Assembly (NCBI GenBank): GCA_041913905.1
Contig: JAYSEK010000008.1
Coordinates: 88,703-152,702, forward strand
Direction of reading: 5' to 3'
Source: Roseateles_B sp041913905
GTDB lineage: Bacteria; Pseudomonadota; Gammaproteobacteria; Burkholderiales; Burkholderiaceae_C
Length of the DNA stretch: 64,000 bases
In this document: one piece after another, positions 43,412 through 52,617 of the stretch
Position numbering within the stretch: position 1 is the first letter of the stretch
Layout: every line of letters begins with the position of its first letter
Notes under the pieces: generated by a model
Seen by the model: the letters and a program-made list of their open reading frames with translations, nothing else
Databases searched by the model: none
Told to the model about the DNA's origin: nothing
Position numbers and translations under genes: made by a program

Positions 43412-45766
43412 GTGAAGCGCCGCATGCCGCCCCGCCCCGGCCGCCTCGCCCGCACGCAACGTGGGCGCCGGCTGCTGCCCGCCGTCCTGTTGGCCTGGGC
43501 CCTGCAGCCGCTGCTGCCTGCCCGGAGCGAGTCTCTGCCCCCACCGCAAGTGGCCGGCATCCCCGAGCCCGCCGCCCTGCCCGCTCCCGCGGTGCGACCG
43601 CGGCTGGGCCTGGTGCTCTCCGGCGGTGGTGCGCGCGGCCTCGCGCATGTGGGCGTGCTCAAGGTGCTGGAGCGCGAGCACATCCCGGTCGACGTGATCG
43701 CCGGCACCTCGATGGGCGCCATCATCGGCGGGCTCTACGCCAGCGGCATGAACGCACGCGAACTGGAGCGCGAGCTGCTGCAGATCGCCTGGGACCGCAT
43801 GTTCGCCAGCCGCGTCGAACGCCAGCAGCTGTCCCAGCGGCGCAAGGAAGAGGACTTCGAGTTCTCCGCCGTGCTGGAGCTGGGCCTGCGCGACGGCGAG
43901 GTGCGCGTGCCTCAGAGCACGCTGTCCAGCCGTGGCCTCGACGCCCTGCTGCGACGCCTGACGCTGCCCGTACGCGGTCTCGATCATTTCGACCAGCTGC
44001 CCACGCCCTTTCGCGCCGTCGCCACCGACATGGAGTCCGGCGCGCAGGTGGTGGCCGAATCCGGCGACCTGGCCCAGGCCCTGCGCTCCAGCATGAGCGT
44101 GCCCGGTGTCTTCGCGCCGGTGGAGAGCAACGACGGCCGCATCCTGGGTGACGGAGGCCTGGTCAACAACCTGCCGGTGGACGTGGCGCGGCGCATGGGC
44201 GCCGAACGCGTCATCGCCATCAATGTGGGCACGCCGCTGTCGGGCCGCGATTCGCTGAACTCGCTGGTGGGTGTCACGGCCCAGATGATCAACATCCTCA
44301 CCGAGCAGAACGTGCAGCGCTCGATCGCCAGCCTCTGGCAGGAGGATCTGCTGATCACGCCCAATCTGAAGGGCCTGGGCTCCAGCAGCTTCGAACGCGG
44401 CCAGGAGTTCATCGCGCTGGGCGAGGCGGCCGCCGAGCAGGCGCTGCCCCAGCTGCGCGCCTTTGCCGCCAGTCCCGAGGCCTATGCCGACTGGCTGCTG
44501 TCGCGTACCCACAGCCAACCTGCCGCGCCCGCGCTCGCGGGCATCAGCTTCGTGGGCAGCGACATCGCCCACCCGGAGCGCTTCAAGGACCAGCTGGAGA
44601 GCCGCCCTGGCCAGGTCTTCGACGCCGGGCGCGCCGAGCGCGACGCGCGCTTCCTGGCGTCCTCGGGCGACTTCGTGCGGGTGGACTACCACGTCGAGGA
44701 GCACAGCGAAGGCAACCAGCTGGTCTTCGTGATGGAAGACAAGCCCTGGGGGCCCAACTACTTCCGCGCCGGCATCGACCTCAGCACCGACTTCAACGGC
44801 GAGAGCGCCTTCAACCTGCGCGTCAGCCACAACCGGCACTGGCTGACGTCGCACGGCACCGAATGGCGCAACCAGCTCAGCATCGGGCAGAGCCCGCGTC
44901 TGTACACCGAGCTCTACCATCCGCTGATCCAGAAGCTGGGCAGCAGCAACGACTGGTTCGTGTCCGGCTGGGGTGAGGTCGAACGGCACAACCTGACCCT
45001 CTACAACGCCGAGACCGGCCAGGGCCTGGCGCGCCTGGGCCGCAAGAGCCTGCGCTATGGCCTGGACCTCGGCCAGCCCTGGGGGCGCCTGGGCGAGGTG
45101 CGGCTGGGCCTGTTGCGCGAGCATTGGCGCGTGCATCCCGACCTGATCACGGTCGACCCGAGCCAGCTGGGCAGCGCCGACCAGCAGCGGCTGAACAAGA
45201 CCTGGACCGAGACCGGCCTGCGCCTGAAGCTGGTGGTGGATCAGCTGGACTTCGCCAATTTCCCCCAGCGCGGCTACCGCACGACCTTCGAGCACACGGC
45301 CGGTACCCAGACCCAGCCCGGCGGCCGCCGCGATGCCTTCAGCCGCACGGAACTGCAGGGCACGCTGGTGAGCAGCAGGGGGCGCCATACGCTGAACCTG
45401 CATGTGCGCGGCCTGAATGCCCACCAGCCCGAGGATTCGGCCCAGGGCCCCTACAGCCTGGGCGGCTTCCAACTGCTCTCGGGCTACCAGCCTGGTCAGC
45501 TGACTGGCAACACCCTGCTCTTCGGTCGCCTGAGCTACTACCAGCGCCTGGTCCAGACGCCTGTGCTGACACGCGGCTTCTTCGTCGGCGGCTCGCTGGA
45601 GGCCGGCAATGCCTGGGACACCCGCCAGCATGTGAACCTGCGCAGCCTGAAGCTGGCCGGCAGTCTCTTCATCGGCGCCGACACCGGCCTGGGGCCGCTC
45701 TACCTCGGCCTGGGCCGAGGCAAGCACACGGACACGGCGGTCTACTTGTTCATCGGCCGGCCCTGA
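43412..45766 (+). CDS. Patatin-like phospholipase with C-terminal outer-membrane barrel (RssA/PlpD type)
   Basis: A 784-residue exported protein. The signal region (RRLLPAVLLAWALQPLLPA) precedes a patatin domain: LVLSGGGARGLAHVGVLK (oxyanion hole), AGTSMGAIIGGLYASG (nucleophilic Ser) and GDGGLVNNLPV (catalytic Asp). A POTRA-like segment (ISFVGSDIAHPERFKDQLES) and a BamA/D15-like barrel ending in the aromatic-flanked TAVYLFIGRP follow. This matches PlpD-like type Vd autotransporters. The start is GTG 43412 or ATG 43424; the latter has GGTGAAG upstream. Confidence 0.85.
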   Translation: MKRRMPPRPGRLARTQRGRRLLPAVLLAWALQPLLPARSESLPPPQVAGIPEPAALPAPAVRPRLGLVLSGGGARGLAHVGVLKVLEREHIPVDVIAGTSMGAIIGGLYASGMNARELERELLQIAWDRMFASRVERQQLSQRRKEEDFEFSAVLELGLRDGEVRVPQSTLSSRGLDALLRRLTLPVRGLDHFDQLPTPFRAVATDMESGAQVVAESGDLAQALRSSMSVPGVFAPVESNDGRILGDGGLVNNLPVDVARRMGAERVIAINVGTPLSGRDSLNSLVGVTAQMINILTEQNVQRSIASLWQEDLLITPNLKGLGSSSFERGQEFIALGEAAAEQALPQLRAFAASPEAYADWLLSRTHSQPAAPALAGISFVGSDIAHPERFKDQLESRPGQVFDAGRAERDARFLASSGDFVRVDYHVEEHSEGNQLVFVMEDKPWGPNYFRAGIDLSTDFNGESAFNLRVSHNRHWLTSHGTEWRNQLSIGQSPRLYTELYHPLIQKLGSSNDWFVSGWGEVERHNLTLYNAETGQGLARLGRKSLRYGLDLGQPWGRLGEVRLGLLREHWRVHPDLITVDPSQLGSADQQRLNKTWTETGLRLKLVVDQLDFANFPQRGYRTTFEHTAGTQTQPGGRRDAFSRTELQGTLVSSRGRHTLNLHVRGLNAHQPEDSAQGPYSLGGFQLLSGYQPGQLTGNTLLFGRLSYYQRLVQTPVLTRGFFVGGSLEAGNAWDTRQHVNLRSLKLAGSLFIGADTGLGPLYLGLGRGKHTDTAVYLFIGRP

Positions 45767-45793
45767 CGCAGAGACAGGGGGCAGAATCGACGC

Positions 45794-46579
45794 ATGCTCC
45801 CCAGCTTTCACGACATGCGACGACGGCTGCTGCGCTCGCTGCTGGCCATCGCCGCGCTGGGTCTGCCCGGCACGGGCCAGGCCCAGTCAGCCCGTGCGGC
45901 GCCTGCCGAGATCCGTCTCAGCCTGGCCACTGGCACCGAGGAGCTCAGCAGCGATGGCCGCTGGCTGCGCCGGATCTTCGCCGAGGCCTTTCGCCGCCTG
46001 GGCTGGCGGCTGGAGGTCCAGGAGATGCCCGCCAAGCGCGCCGAACTGGCCCTGCAGCGCGGGGAGATCGACGGCGAGATGGTCCGCACCGCCGCCTATG
46101 GCGAACGGCACCCCGAGCTGCAGCGTGTGGAGGCCGTGGTGATGCAGGACTCATTCGGCATCTACGGCACGGCGGCGGCCGGGCAGCCGCAGAGCCTGGA
46201 GGCCTTGCGCCGGGCGGATGGAGCCGTGATCTACCGCCGCGGCGTCGTGATCTGCGAACAGCGCTTGCGCGAGCTGCTGCCGGCGGAACGCCTGATCCCG
46301 ATTTCGGCGGCCGACAACGCGGTGCGCATGCTGGCCCGCGGACGGGCGCGTTTCGTTTGCGACATGGACAGCGCCTTCAGCCTGAGCCTGGCGCATCTCG
46401 ATGCTGCGCAGGCACCGGCATTGCAACGCCTCTTCGACCTGGGCGCTCCGCTGCCGCTTTACCCCTATTTGCACGCTCGCCATGCCGAGCTCGCGCCGCG
46501 GCTGGCGGCCACGCTGCAAGCCATGCGCACCGAGGGCTGGCTGACGCCGGACCCGGCCACGCCGCCGGCCTCACGTTGA
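45794..46579 (+). CDS. Periplasmic amino-acid-binding-like protein (SBP family 3), orphan
   Basis: A 261-residue exported protein of the PBPb/extracellular solute-binding family 3 fold. Signal peptide LLRSLLAIAALGLPGTGQAQ; mature part with IRLSLATGTEELSSDGRWL and LALQRGEIDGEMVRTAAYG. There is no ABC permease or ATPase nearby, so it is an orphan binding protein. The start may be ATG 45815 (MRRRLLRS), which gives a tidier signal peptide. Ligand unknown. Confidence 0.7.
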   Translation: MLPSFHDMRRRLLRSLLAIAALGLPGTGQAQSARAAPAEIRLSLATGTEELSSDGRWLRRIFAEAFRRLGWRLEVQEMPAKRAELALQRGEIDGEMVRTAAYGERHPELQRVEAVVMQDSFGIYGTAAAGQPQSLEALRRADGAVIYRRGVVICEQRLRELLPAERLIPISAADNAVRMLARGRARFVCDMDSAFSLSLAHLDAAQAPALQRLFDLGAPLPLYPYLHARHAELAPRLAATLQAMRTEGWLTPDPATPPASR

Positions 46580-46610
46580 CCAACGACCGCCGTGCAGCCG
46601 GGCCAGCGGC

Positions 46611-47390
46611 TCAGCGCGGTCCGCCCTCGCCGGCGGCATCATCTGCCGGCTCCATGGGCGGCAGCTTGTCCAGATCAGGCATGGCCGGCACCACCGGCGC
46701 CCGACGCACCCAGTCGTGCAGGATGTGCGCCACGTCGGCCACGCCCTGCTTCTTCAGCGCCGAGAACAGCGTGATGGAGACATCGGAGTCCTCGGTGGCC
46801 AGGGCACCCAGCACTTCCTGCGTGGATTCCAGCGCTGCCTGCGCCTCCTTGCGGTTGAGCTTGTCGGCCTTGGTCAGCAGCACCAGCAGCTTGACCTCGC
46901 CGGTCGCCACGCGCGGGGCGACGAAGTCCAGCAGCTGGCGGTCCAGATCGGTCAGGCCCAGGCGCGAGTCCACCATCAGCACCACGCCCGACAGCGAGCG
47001 GCGCACCTCGAGGTAGTCGGCCATCACCTTCTGCCAGCGCAGCTTGGCATCGCGGGCCACCGCGGCATAGCCGTAGCCCGGGAGGTCGGCGAAGAGGGCG
47101 TCGGGCGCATCCTTGGGGCCGAGATGGAAGAGGTTGATGTGCTGCGTGCGGCCCGGCGTCTTGGACGCAAAGGCCAGGCGCTTCTGCTGCGCCAGCGTGT
47201 TGATGGCCGTGCTCTTGCCCGCATTGGAGCGGCCGACGAAGGCGATCTCCGGCAGTTCGCTGGCCGGCAGATGGTGCAGTTGGCTGGCGGTGGTGAGGAA
47301 CCGGGCAGTGTGGGTCCAAGCCAACACAGTCTTGTCCGAAGGGGCGGTCTCGGCCGCTTGCGGCGCTTGGCTGGGGTTATTGCTGCTCAT
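46611..47390 (-). CDS. engB: Ribosome biogenesis GTP-binding protein EngB (YsxC/YihA)
   Basis: A 259-residue TrmE-Era-like GTPase needed for large-subunit assembly. G1 FVGRSNAGKSTAINTL, G2 PGRTQHINLF, G3 DLPGYGYAAV and G4 LLTKADKLNR are all intact, followed by FSALKKQGV (G5). The tail beyond residue ~230 is a low-complexity acidic extension seen in Burkholderiales. ATG 47390 is chosen because the residues before it are not conserved. It is divergent from the cytochrome c4 gene, with a 66-base gap. Confidence 0.93.
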   Translation of the reverse strand: MSSNNPSQAPQAAETAPSDKTVLAWTHTARFLTTASQLHHLPASELPEIAFVGRSNAGKSTAINTLAQQKRLAFASKTPGRTQHINLFHLGPKDAPDALFADLPGYGYAAVARDAKLRWQKVMADYLEVRRSLSGVVLMVDSRLGLTDLDRQLLDFVAPRVATGEVKLLVLLTKADKLNRKEAQAALESTQEVLGALATEDSDVSITLFSALKKQGVADVAHILHDWVRRAPVVPAMPDLDKLPPMEPADDAAGEGGPR

Positions 47391-47456
47391 GTTGATCCAG
47401 TGGGCTGAGATTGCCATTGTAAAATCCGTCGGTTGCGCTTACAGACCCCCTTACTC

Positions 47457-48074
47457 ATGAAGAATGCTGCTTTCCTGTTGATGGGCCTCGTCTTCACCGC
47501 TGCAGTGTCTGCATCGGAAACCCCGGCGCCGGCCAAGCCCGATCTCAACAAGGGCCAGGCCATTGCGGCCCAGGTCTGCTCGGCCTGCCACACGGCCGAT
47601 GGTTCGCGCGGCAGCCCCGCCAACCCCATCCTGCAAGGCCAGCACGCCGACTACCTGGTCAAGCAGCTGAGCGAATTCAAGTCCGACAAGCGCAGCAACC
47701 CGGTGATGAAGGGCATGGCCTCCACATTGTCCGACGAGGACATGAAGCACGTCGCCGCCTTCTACGCCTCCAAGCGCGCCAAGGATGGCGAGTCCAAGGA
47801 CAAGACCCTGGTTGCCCTGGGCGAGAAGATCTACCGCGGCGGCATTGCCGAGCGCCAGATCCCCGCCTGCGCCGGCTGCCACAGCCCCAACGGTGCCGGC
47901 ATCCCGGCACAGTATCCGCGCCTGTCCGGCCAGCATGGCGACTACACCGCGCTGCAACTGAACAACTTCCGCGCCGGCACCCGCGGCAACAGCGCCCAGA
48001 TGGCCGCCATCGCCGCCAAGATGAACGACCGCGAGATCAAGGCCGTGGCCGACTACATCGCCGGCCTGCGCTGA
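47457..48074 (+). CDS. Cytochrome c4 (diheme periplasmic c-type cytochrome)
   Basis: A 205-residue exported diheme cytochrome. The signal peptide (AAFLLMGLVFTAAVSA) is followed by two homologous halves, each with a heme-binding CxxCH: CSACH (~43) and CAGCH (~140), with downstream Met axial ligands (NPVMKGMASTLSD; AQMAAIAAKM). It likely carries electrons to cytochrome oxidase in the periplasm. Its next neighbours are the cytochrome c maturation genes, which attach its hemes. A strong terminator follows. Confidence 0.92.
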   Translation: MKNAAFLLMGLVFTAAVSASETPAPAKPDLNKGQAIAAQVCSACHTADGSRGSPANPILQGQHADYLVKQLSEFKSDKRSNPVMKGMASTLSDEDMKHVAAFYASKRAKDGESKDKTLVALGEKIYRGGIAERQIPACAGCHSPNGAGIPAQYPRLSGQHGDYTALQLNNFRAGTRGNSAQMAAIAAKMNDREIKAVADYIAGLR

Positions 48075-48121
48075 GCAGCCGCCGGCCTCGGGCGGCAACG
48101 CCCGGATTGATCCATGGCAAG

Positions 48122-48150
48122 AGGCCGGCGCTTTGGCGCCGGCCTTTTTT
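48122..48150 (+). terminator. Rho-independent terminator after cytochrome c4
   Basis: Perfect 10-bp stem AGGCCGGCGC / GCGCCGGCCT with a TTTG loop, followed by a run of T. It separates the cytochrome gene from the resB/ccsA operon. Confidence 0.92.
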
Positions 48151-48195
48151 CTGGGTCCAAGGTCCTTGCCACCTGCTGCGACGACAATTCGGCCC

Positions 48196-50385
48196 ATGAG
48201 CGACTCAACCAGCGATCCCGTCAGCGACTCCCTCGGCGACGCCTTCAGCCCCACCACGCCGGAGGCCCGCCCGCCCGCGCGTCCGCAAGGCCCGGGCGCG
48301 GGGCGCGAGTTCATCGAGCTGATTTCCTCGATGCGCTTCGCCATCGCCCTGCTGACGGTGATCTGCATCGCCTCGGTGATCGGCACCGTCGTACGCCAGC
48401 GCGAACCGCTGAACAACTACGTCAACCAGTTCGGTCCTTTCTGGGCCGACGTCTTCGGCAAGGTCGACCTCTACACCGTCTACAGCGCCTGGTGGTTCCT
48501 GCTGATCCTGGGCTTCCTGGTGGTCTCCACCAGCCTGTGCATCGCCCGCAACACGCCCAAGATCCTGGTGGACCTCAAGAGCTACAAGGAGCAGGTCCGC
48601 GAGCAGTCGCTGCAGGCGCACAAGCACAAGGCGCTGGGGCAACTGCCGCTGTCGCTGGAAGCCTCTCTGCAGCAGGTCTCGCAGTGGCTGGATGCCGGCG
48701 GCTGGAAGGCCCGCGCCCAGGTCCGCACCCACGGCATCATGATCGCGGCCCGCAAGGGCGCGGCCAACAAGATCGGCTACCTGGCTGCGCATTCGGCCAT
48801 CGTGCTGATCTGCCTGGGCGGGCTCTTCGACGGCGACCTGCTGGTCAAGGCCCTGATGTGGGCCCAGGGCAAGAGCGTCTACCAGGGGGGCGGCTTCATC
48901 AGCGAGGTGCCTGCGCAGCACCGGCTGTCCGAGAACAACCCCAGCTTCCGCGGCACCCTCACCGTCACCGAGGGCTCGCGCAACGGCACGGCCGTGCTGA
49001 GCATGACCGACGGCGTGCTGCTGCAACCCCTGCCCTTCGACGTCGAGCTCAAGAAGTTCAAGGTCGAGTACTACAACACCGGCATGCCCAAGCTCTTCGC
49101 GAGTGACGTGCTGATCCATGACCGCGACGGCAAGACCACCGCCGCCACCATCAAGGTCAACGAGCCCCTGATCCACGAAGGCATCGCCATCTACCAGAGC
49201 GACTTCAGCGATGGCGGCTCCCTGCTGAAGCTTCGCGCCGTCCCCCTCGATGGCACCGAGCCCTTCACGCTGCAGGGCCGCGTGGGCAGCGGCACCGAAC
49301 TCCGGCCGGGCGGGCAGCGCCTGGGGATCGAGTTCAGCGGCCTGCGGGTGATCAACGTCGAAAACATGGGCGGCAACGCCGGTGCCTCAAACGCCGAGGG
49401 CGGCGCCGACGTGCGCAAGGTCGATCTGGTCGACTCGCTGCAGGGTCACCTGGGCAGCGGCGCCAAGACCAAGACGGAGAAGTCGCTGCAGAACATCGGC
49501 CCCTCCTTCAACTACAAGCTGGTGGACGCCAGCGGCCAGCGCCGCGAGTTCAACAACTACATGGCGCCCGTGCTGCTGGACGGCCAGCGGGTCTTCCTGC
49601 TGGGCATGCGCGAGTCCGTCAACGAAGGCTTCCGCTACCTGCGTGCCCCGGCCGACGAGAACGGCTCGCTCGACGGCTGGCTGCGCCTGCGCCAGGCCCT
49701 GCACAAGCCCGAGCTGCGCGAGCGCGCCGCCAAGGCCTACGCCCAGGCCGCCACGCCCGACGACAAACCGCAGATGCTGCCCCAGCTGACTGCCACCGCG
49801 CGCCGGGCGCTGGCCCTGTTCGCCGGGGCCGAACTGGTGCGGCCGGACGACAGGAAGCCCGCCAGCGGCTGGGGCGGCCTGATGGCGCTGTCGCAGTTCG
49901 TCGACCGCGAGGTGCCCGAGTCGGAGCGCCCGCGCGTGTCCGAGGTGCTGCTGCGCATCCTCAACGGCAGCCTGTACGAGCTGCTCAAGATCAGCCGCGA
50001 GCAGGCCAAGCTGCCGCCGCCCGGCAACGACGCCGCCACGCAGGCCTTCATGACGCAGGCTGTGCTGTCGCTGTCCGATGCCGTCTTCTACCCGGCCCCC
50101 GTGCTGCTGCAGCTGGAAGACTTCGAACTGGTCCAGGCCAGCGGTTTCCAGGTCGCCCGCGCCCCGGGCAAGACCCTGGTCTACCTGGGGGCGATCCTGC
50201 TGATCATCGGCGTGTTTGCCATGCTCTACGTCAAGGAACGCCGGCTGTGGATCTGGCTTGAGGCCGCGCCCGGCCAGGGCGAGCAGACCCGCGTGCGCAT
50301 GGCGCTTTCGTCCACGCGCGAGTCGCCGGACACCACCACCGAATTCGACCGCCTCAAGTCCGAGCTGCTGAAGGACACTGCATGA
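48196..50385 (+). CDS. resB: Cytochrome c biogenesis protein ResB (Ccs1)
   Basis: A 729-residue ResB-family membrane protein of the System II cytochrome c maturation pathway. Transmembrane segments: residues ~50-75 (MRFAIALLTVICIASVIGTV), ~95-115 (WWFLLILGFLVVSTSLCIA), ~195-215 and a C-terminal one (LVYLGAILLIIGVFAMLYV). Between the last two is a large periplasmic domain. It partners CcsA to deliver heme to apocytochromes. ATG 48196 gives the expected N-terminus; the ccsA start overlaps its stop (ATGA). Confidence 0.92.
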   Translation: MSDSTSDPVSDSLGDAFSPTTPEARPPARPQGPGAGREFIELISSMRFAIALLTVICIASVIGTVVRQREPLNNYVNQFGPFWADVFGKVDLYTVYSAWWFLLILGFLVVSTSLCIARNTPKILVDLKSYKEQVREQSLQAHKHKALGQLPLSLEASLQQVSQWLDAGGWKARAQVRTHGIMIAARKGAANKIGYLAAHSAIVLICLGGLFDGDLLVKALMWAQGKSVYQGGGFISEVPAQHRLSENNPSFRGTLTVTEGSRNGTAVLSMTDGVLLQPLPFDVELKKFKVEYYNTGMPKLFASDVLIHDRDGKTTAATIKVNEPLIHEGIAIYQSDFSDGGSLLKLRAVPLDGTEPFTLQGRVGSGTELRPGGQRLGIEFSGLRVINVENMGGNAGASNAEGGADVRKVDLVDSLQGHLGSGAKTKTEKSLQNIGPSFNYKLVDASGQRREFNNYMAPVLLDGQRVFLLGMRESVNEGFRYLRAPADENGSLDGWLRLRQALHKPELRERAAKAYAQAATPDDKPQMLPQLTATARRALALFAGAELVRPDDRKPASGWGGLMALSQFVDREVPESERPRVSEVLLRILNGSLYELLKISREQAKLPPPGNDAATQAFMTQAVLSLSDAVFYPAPVLLQLEDFELVQASGFQVARAPGKTLVYLGAILLIIGVFAMLYVKERRLWIWLEAAPGQGEQTRVRMALSSTRESPDTTTEFDRLKSELLKDTA

Positions 50386-51731
50386 ACACCACCACCGCCA
50401 CCCTCGTCGTCGGCCGCCGCAGCTGGCTGGCGCAGCGCTCGCCCCTGGACTGGGCCTTCGCCGCCATGCTCCTGCTGGGCGGCGGCTTTGCCTTCAGCCG
50501 CTATGGCAGCTCCATGGACGGCTACGAGAAGGGCATCCTGGCCTGCGCCGTGCCCGCCCTGGTCCTGCTGGGCTGGTTCTGGCGTCCGCTGCGAGCCCTG
50601 AGCGTGCTGGTCGGCGGGTTCAGCCTGCTGGCCATTCAGCTTTACCTGCGCAAGCAGGATGACTTCGGCGCCGACCTCAGCGCCGTCGACCAGGTCTTCC
50701 TGCTCAAGTACATGCTGGCCAGCCAGAGTGCCATCCTGTGGATGAGCCTGCTCTTCTTCCTCAGCACCCTGTTCTACTGGCTGGGTTTCTTCCGGCGCGG
50801 CAGCGGCACGGCCGAGCTGATCGGCTCGAAGCTGGCCTGGGGCGGCGTCTTCATGGCCCTGCTGGGCACCATGGTGCGCTGGTTCGAGAGCCACCAGATC
50901 GGGCCGGACATCGGCCACATCCCGGTCAGCAATCTCTACGAGGTCTTCGTGCTGTTCTCGTGGCTGACGGCGCTGTTTTACCTCTACTACGAGGACCGCT
51001 ACCGCACCCGCGCCCTGGGCGCCTACGTGATGCTGGTGGTCAGCCTGGCGGTGAGCTTCCTGCTCTGGTACACGGTGGCCCGCGAGGCCCATGAGATCCA
51101 GCCCCTGGTGCCAGCCCTGCAGAGCTGGTGGATGAAGATCCACGTGCCGGCCAACTTCGTCGGCTACGGCACCTTTGCGCTGGCCGCGATGGTGGCGCTG
51201 GCCTATCTGCTCAAGACGGCCTCGCTGCGCGCCTTGCAGATCGGCTTGATCGGGCTGCCGGCCCTGCTCGTCGCCCTGCTGCTGCTGGCCCGCTTCAGCC
51301 TGGACCTGCAGCCCGAGACCCTGGCCGGCCTGGACGGTTGGACGCGCAAGATGGGCGGCGTGCTGGCCTTCTTCGTGGCCTGCGTGCTGCTGCGCGCGCC
51401 ACTCACCGCCCGCCTGCCAGCCCTGCAGACCCTGGATGACCTGATGTACAAGGCCATCGCGCTGGGCTTCGCCTTCTTCACCATCGCCACCATCCTGGGC
51501 GCCTTCTGGGCTGCCGAGGCCTGGGGCGGCTACTGGAGCTGGGACCCGAAGGAAACCTGGGCGCTGATCGTCTGGCTGAACTACGCCGCCTGGCTGCACA
51601 TGCGCCTGATGAAGGGCCTGCGCGGCGCCGTGTCCGCCTGGTGGGCCCTGGGCGGCCTGCTGGTCACGACCTTCGCCTTCCTGGGGGTCAACATGTTCCT
51701 GACCGGCCTGCATTCCTACGGCACCCTGTGA
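50382..51731 (+). CDS. ccsA: Cytochrome c biogenesis protein CcsA/ResC (heme handling)
   Basis: A 449-residue polytopic protein of the CcmC/CcmF/CcsA heme-handling family. The tryptophan-rich WWD motif (GGYWSWDPKETWALIVWL) binds heme at the periplasmic face; flanking histidines include one in KIHVPANFVGYG. It overlaps resB by four bases, forming the System II heme export and ligation complex. A GTGA overlap follows with the next gene. Confidence 0.93.
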   Translation: MNTTTATLVVGRRSWLAQRSPLDWAFAAMLLLGGGFAFSRYGSSMDGYEKGILACAVPALVLLGWFWRPLRALSVLVGGFSLLAIQLYLRKQDDFGADLSAVDQVFLLKYMLASQSAILWMSLLFFLSTLFYWLGFFRRGSGTAELIGSKLAWGGVFMALLGTMVRWFESHQIGPDIGHIPVSNLYEVFVLFSWLTALFYLYYEDRYRTRALGAYVMLVVSLAVSFLLWYTVAREAHEIQPLVPALQSWWMKIHVPANFVGYGTFALAAMVALAYLLKTASLRALQIGLIGLPALLVALLLLARFSLDLQPETLAGLDGWTRKMGGVLAFFVACVLLRAPLTARLPALQTLDDLMYKAIALGFAFFTIATILGAFWAAEAWGGYWSWDPKETWALIVWLNYAAWLHMRLMKGLRGAVSAWWALGGLLVTTFAFLGVNMFLTGLHSYGTL

Positions 51732-52522
51732 GTCACCGGGCCGGGCCTTCGCGAGTCCTCGGCGGTCTGGCACTCGCCCTGGCAGCCGCGGCGGCATCAG
51801 CGGATGTCGTGCGCATCGCCACCGGCGAACTGCCGCCTTATGCGACGGCGGACGCTTCCGATTCCGGCACGGCGCTGCAGATCGTGCGCCGCGCCTTCGC
51901 ACTGGCCGGTCACGAGGTGCGCTACCAGTTCATGCCCTGGCAGCGCGCCCAGAACGAAACCCGCGCCGGGCTCTGGGACGCCTCGGCCTACTGGGGCGCC
52001 AATGAGGACCGCCGGCGGGACTTCCTGCTCAGCAGCAATGTGCTGAGCGAGCAATGGGTCTTCGTCCATCGCCGTGACCAGGCCCTGAACTGGCGATCGC
52101 TTGCCGACCTCAAGCCCTACACCCTGGGCGTGATCAAGGGCTATACCTACACCCCCGAACTCTGGAACCTGGCCCGCCAGGGCGTTCTCAAGACCGATGG
52201 CACGCCGGACGACCTCGCCGGCCTGCGCAAGCTGCTGCTGGGGCGCCTGGACGCCATCCCCATGGAAAGAGGCACGGCCTGCTACCTGCTGCTGCGGCAT
52301 TTCAGCGCTGAGGACGCGAGGCAGATCAGCTACCACCCCCGCCTGCTCACGGACAGCTTCACGACCCACGTGATCTTCCCCAAGGACAGGCCCCGCAGCG
52401 GCCAACTGCTGGAGGACTTCAACCGCGGCCTGAAGCAGTTGCAGGCCAGCGGCGAGTACCAGCGCCTGCTGCGCGGCGTCGCCTGCCCGGCGCACTGGCA
52501 GGAAAACCCGGGCAAGCACTAG
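51728..52522 (+). CDS. Periplasmic solute-binding-like protein (SBP family 3), orphan
   Basis: A 264-residue exported protein; signal SRVLGGLALALAAAAASA, then VVRIATGELPPYATAD and YQFMPWQRAQNETRAGLWDA, typical of the PBPb fold. The start is GTG at 51728, overlapping the ccsA stop (GTGA). No transporter permease is near. It is the second orphan of this type in the window; the shared operon with cytochrome c maturation may be incidental. Confidence 0.72.
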   Translation: MSHRAGPSRVLGGLALALAAAAASADVVRIATGELPPYATADASDSGTALQIVRRAFALAGHEVRYQFMPWQRAQNETRAGLWDASAYWGANEDRRRDFLLSSNVLSEQWVFVHRRDQALNWRSLADLKPYTLGVIKGYTYTPELWNLARQGVLKTDGTPDDLAGLRKLLLGRLDAIPMERGTACYLLLRHFSAEDARQISYHPRLLTDSFTTHVIFPKDRPRSGQLLEDFNRGLKQLQASGEYQRLLRGVACPAHWQENPGKH

Positions 52523-52617
52523 AAGCCGAGTCCGCACGCAGGCATTGCGGCGCAGCGTAAGCTTTCCGGGTCCGGGACGACGAATGCTCGTCACCGATTC
52601 GAATAGGACGCGCTGCC

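Noticed and set aside
43379..45811. 810-codon minus-strand frame opposite the patatin gene
   Set aside because: Shadow frame; the plus-strand protein has clear catalytic motifs and a barrel.
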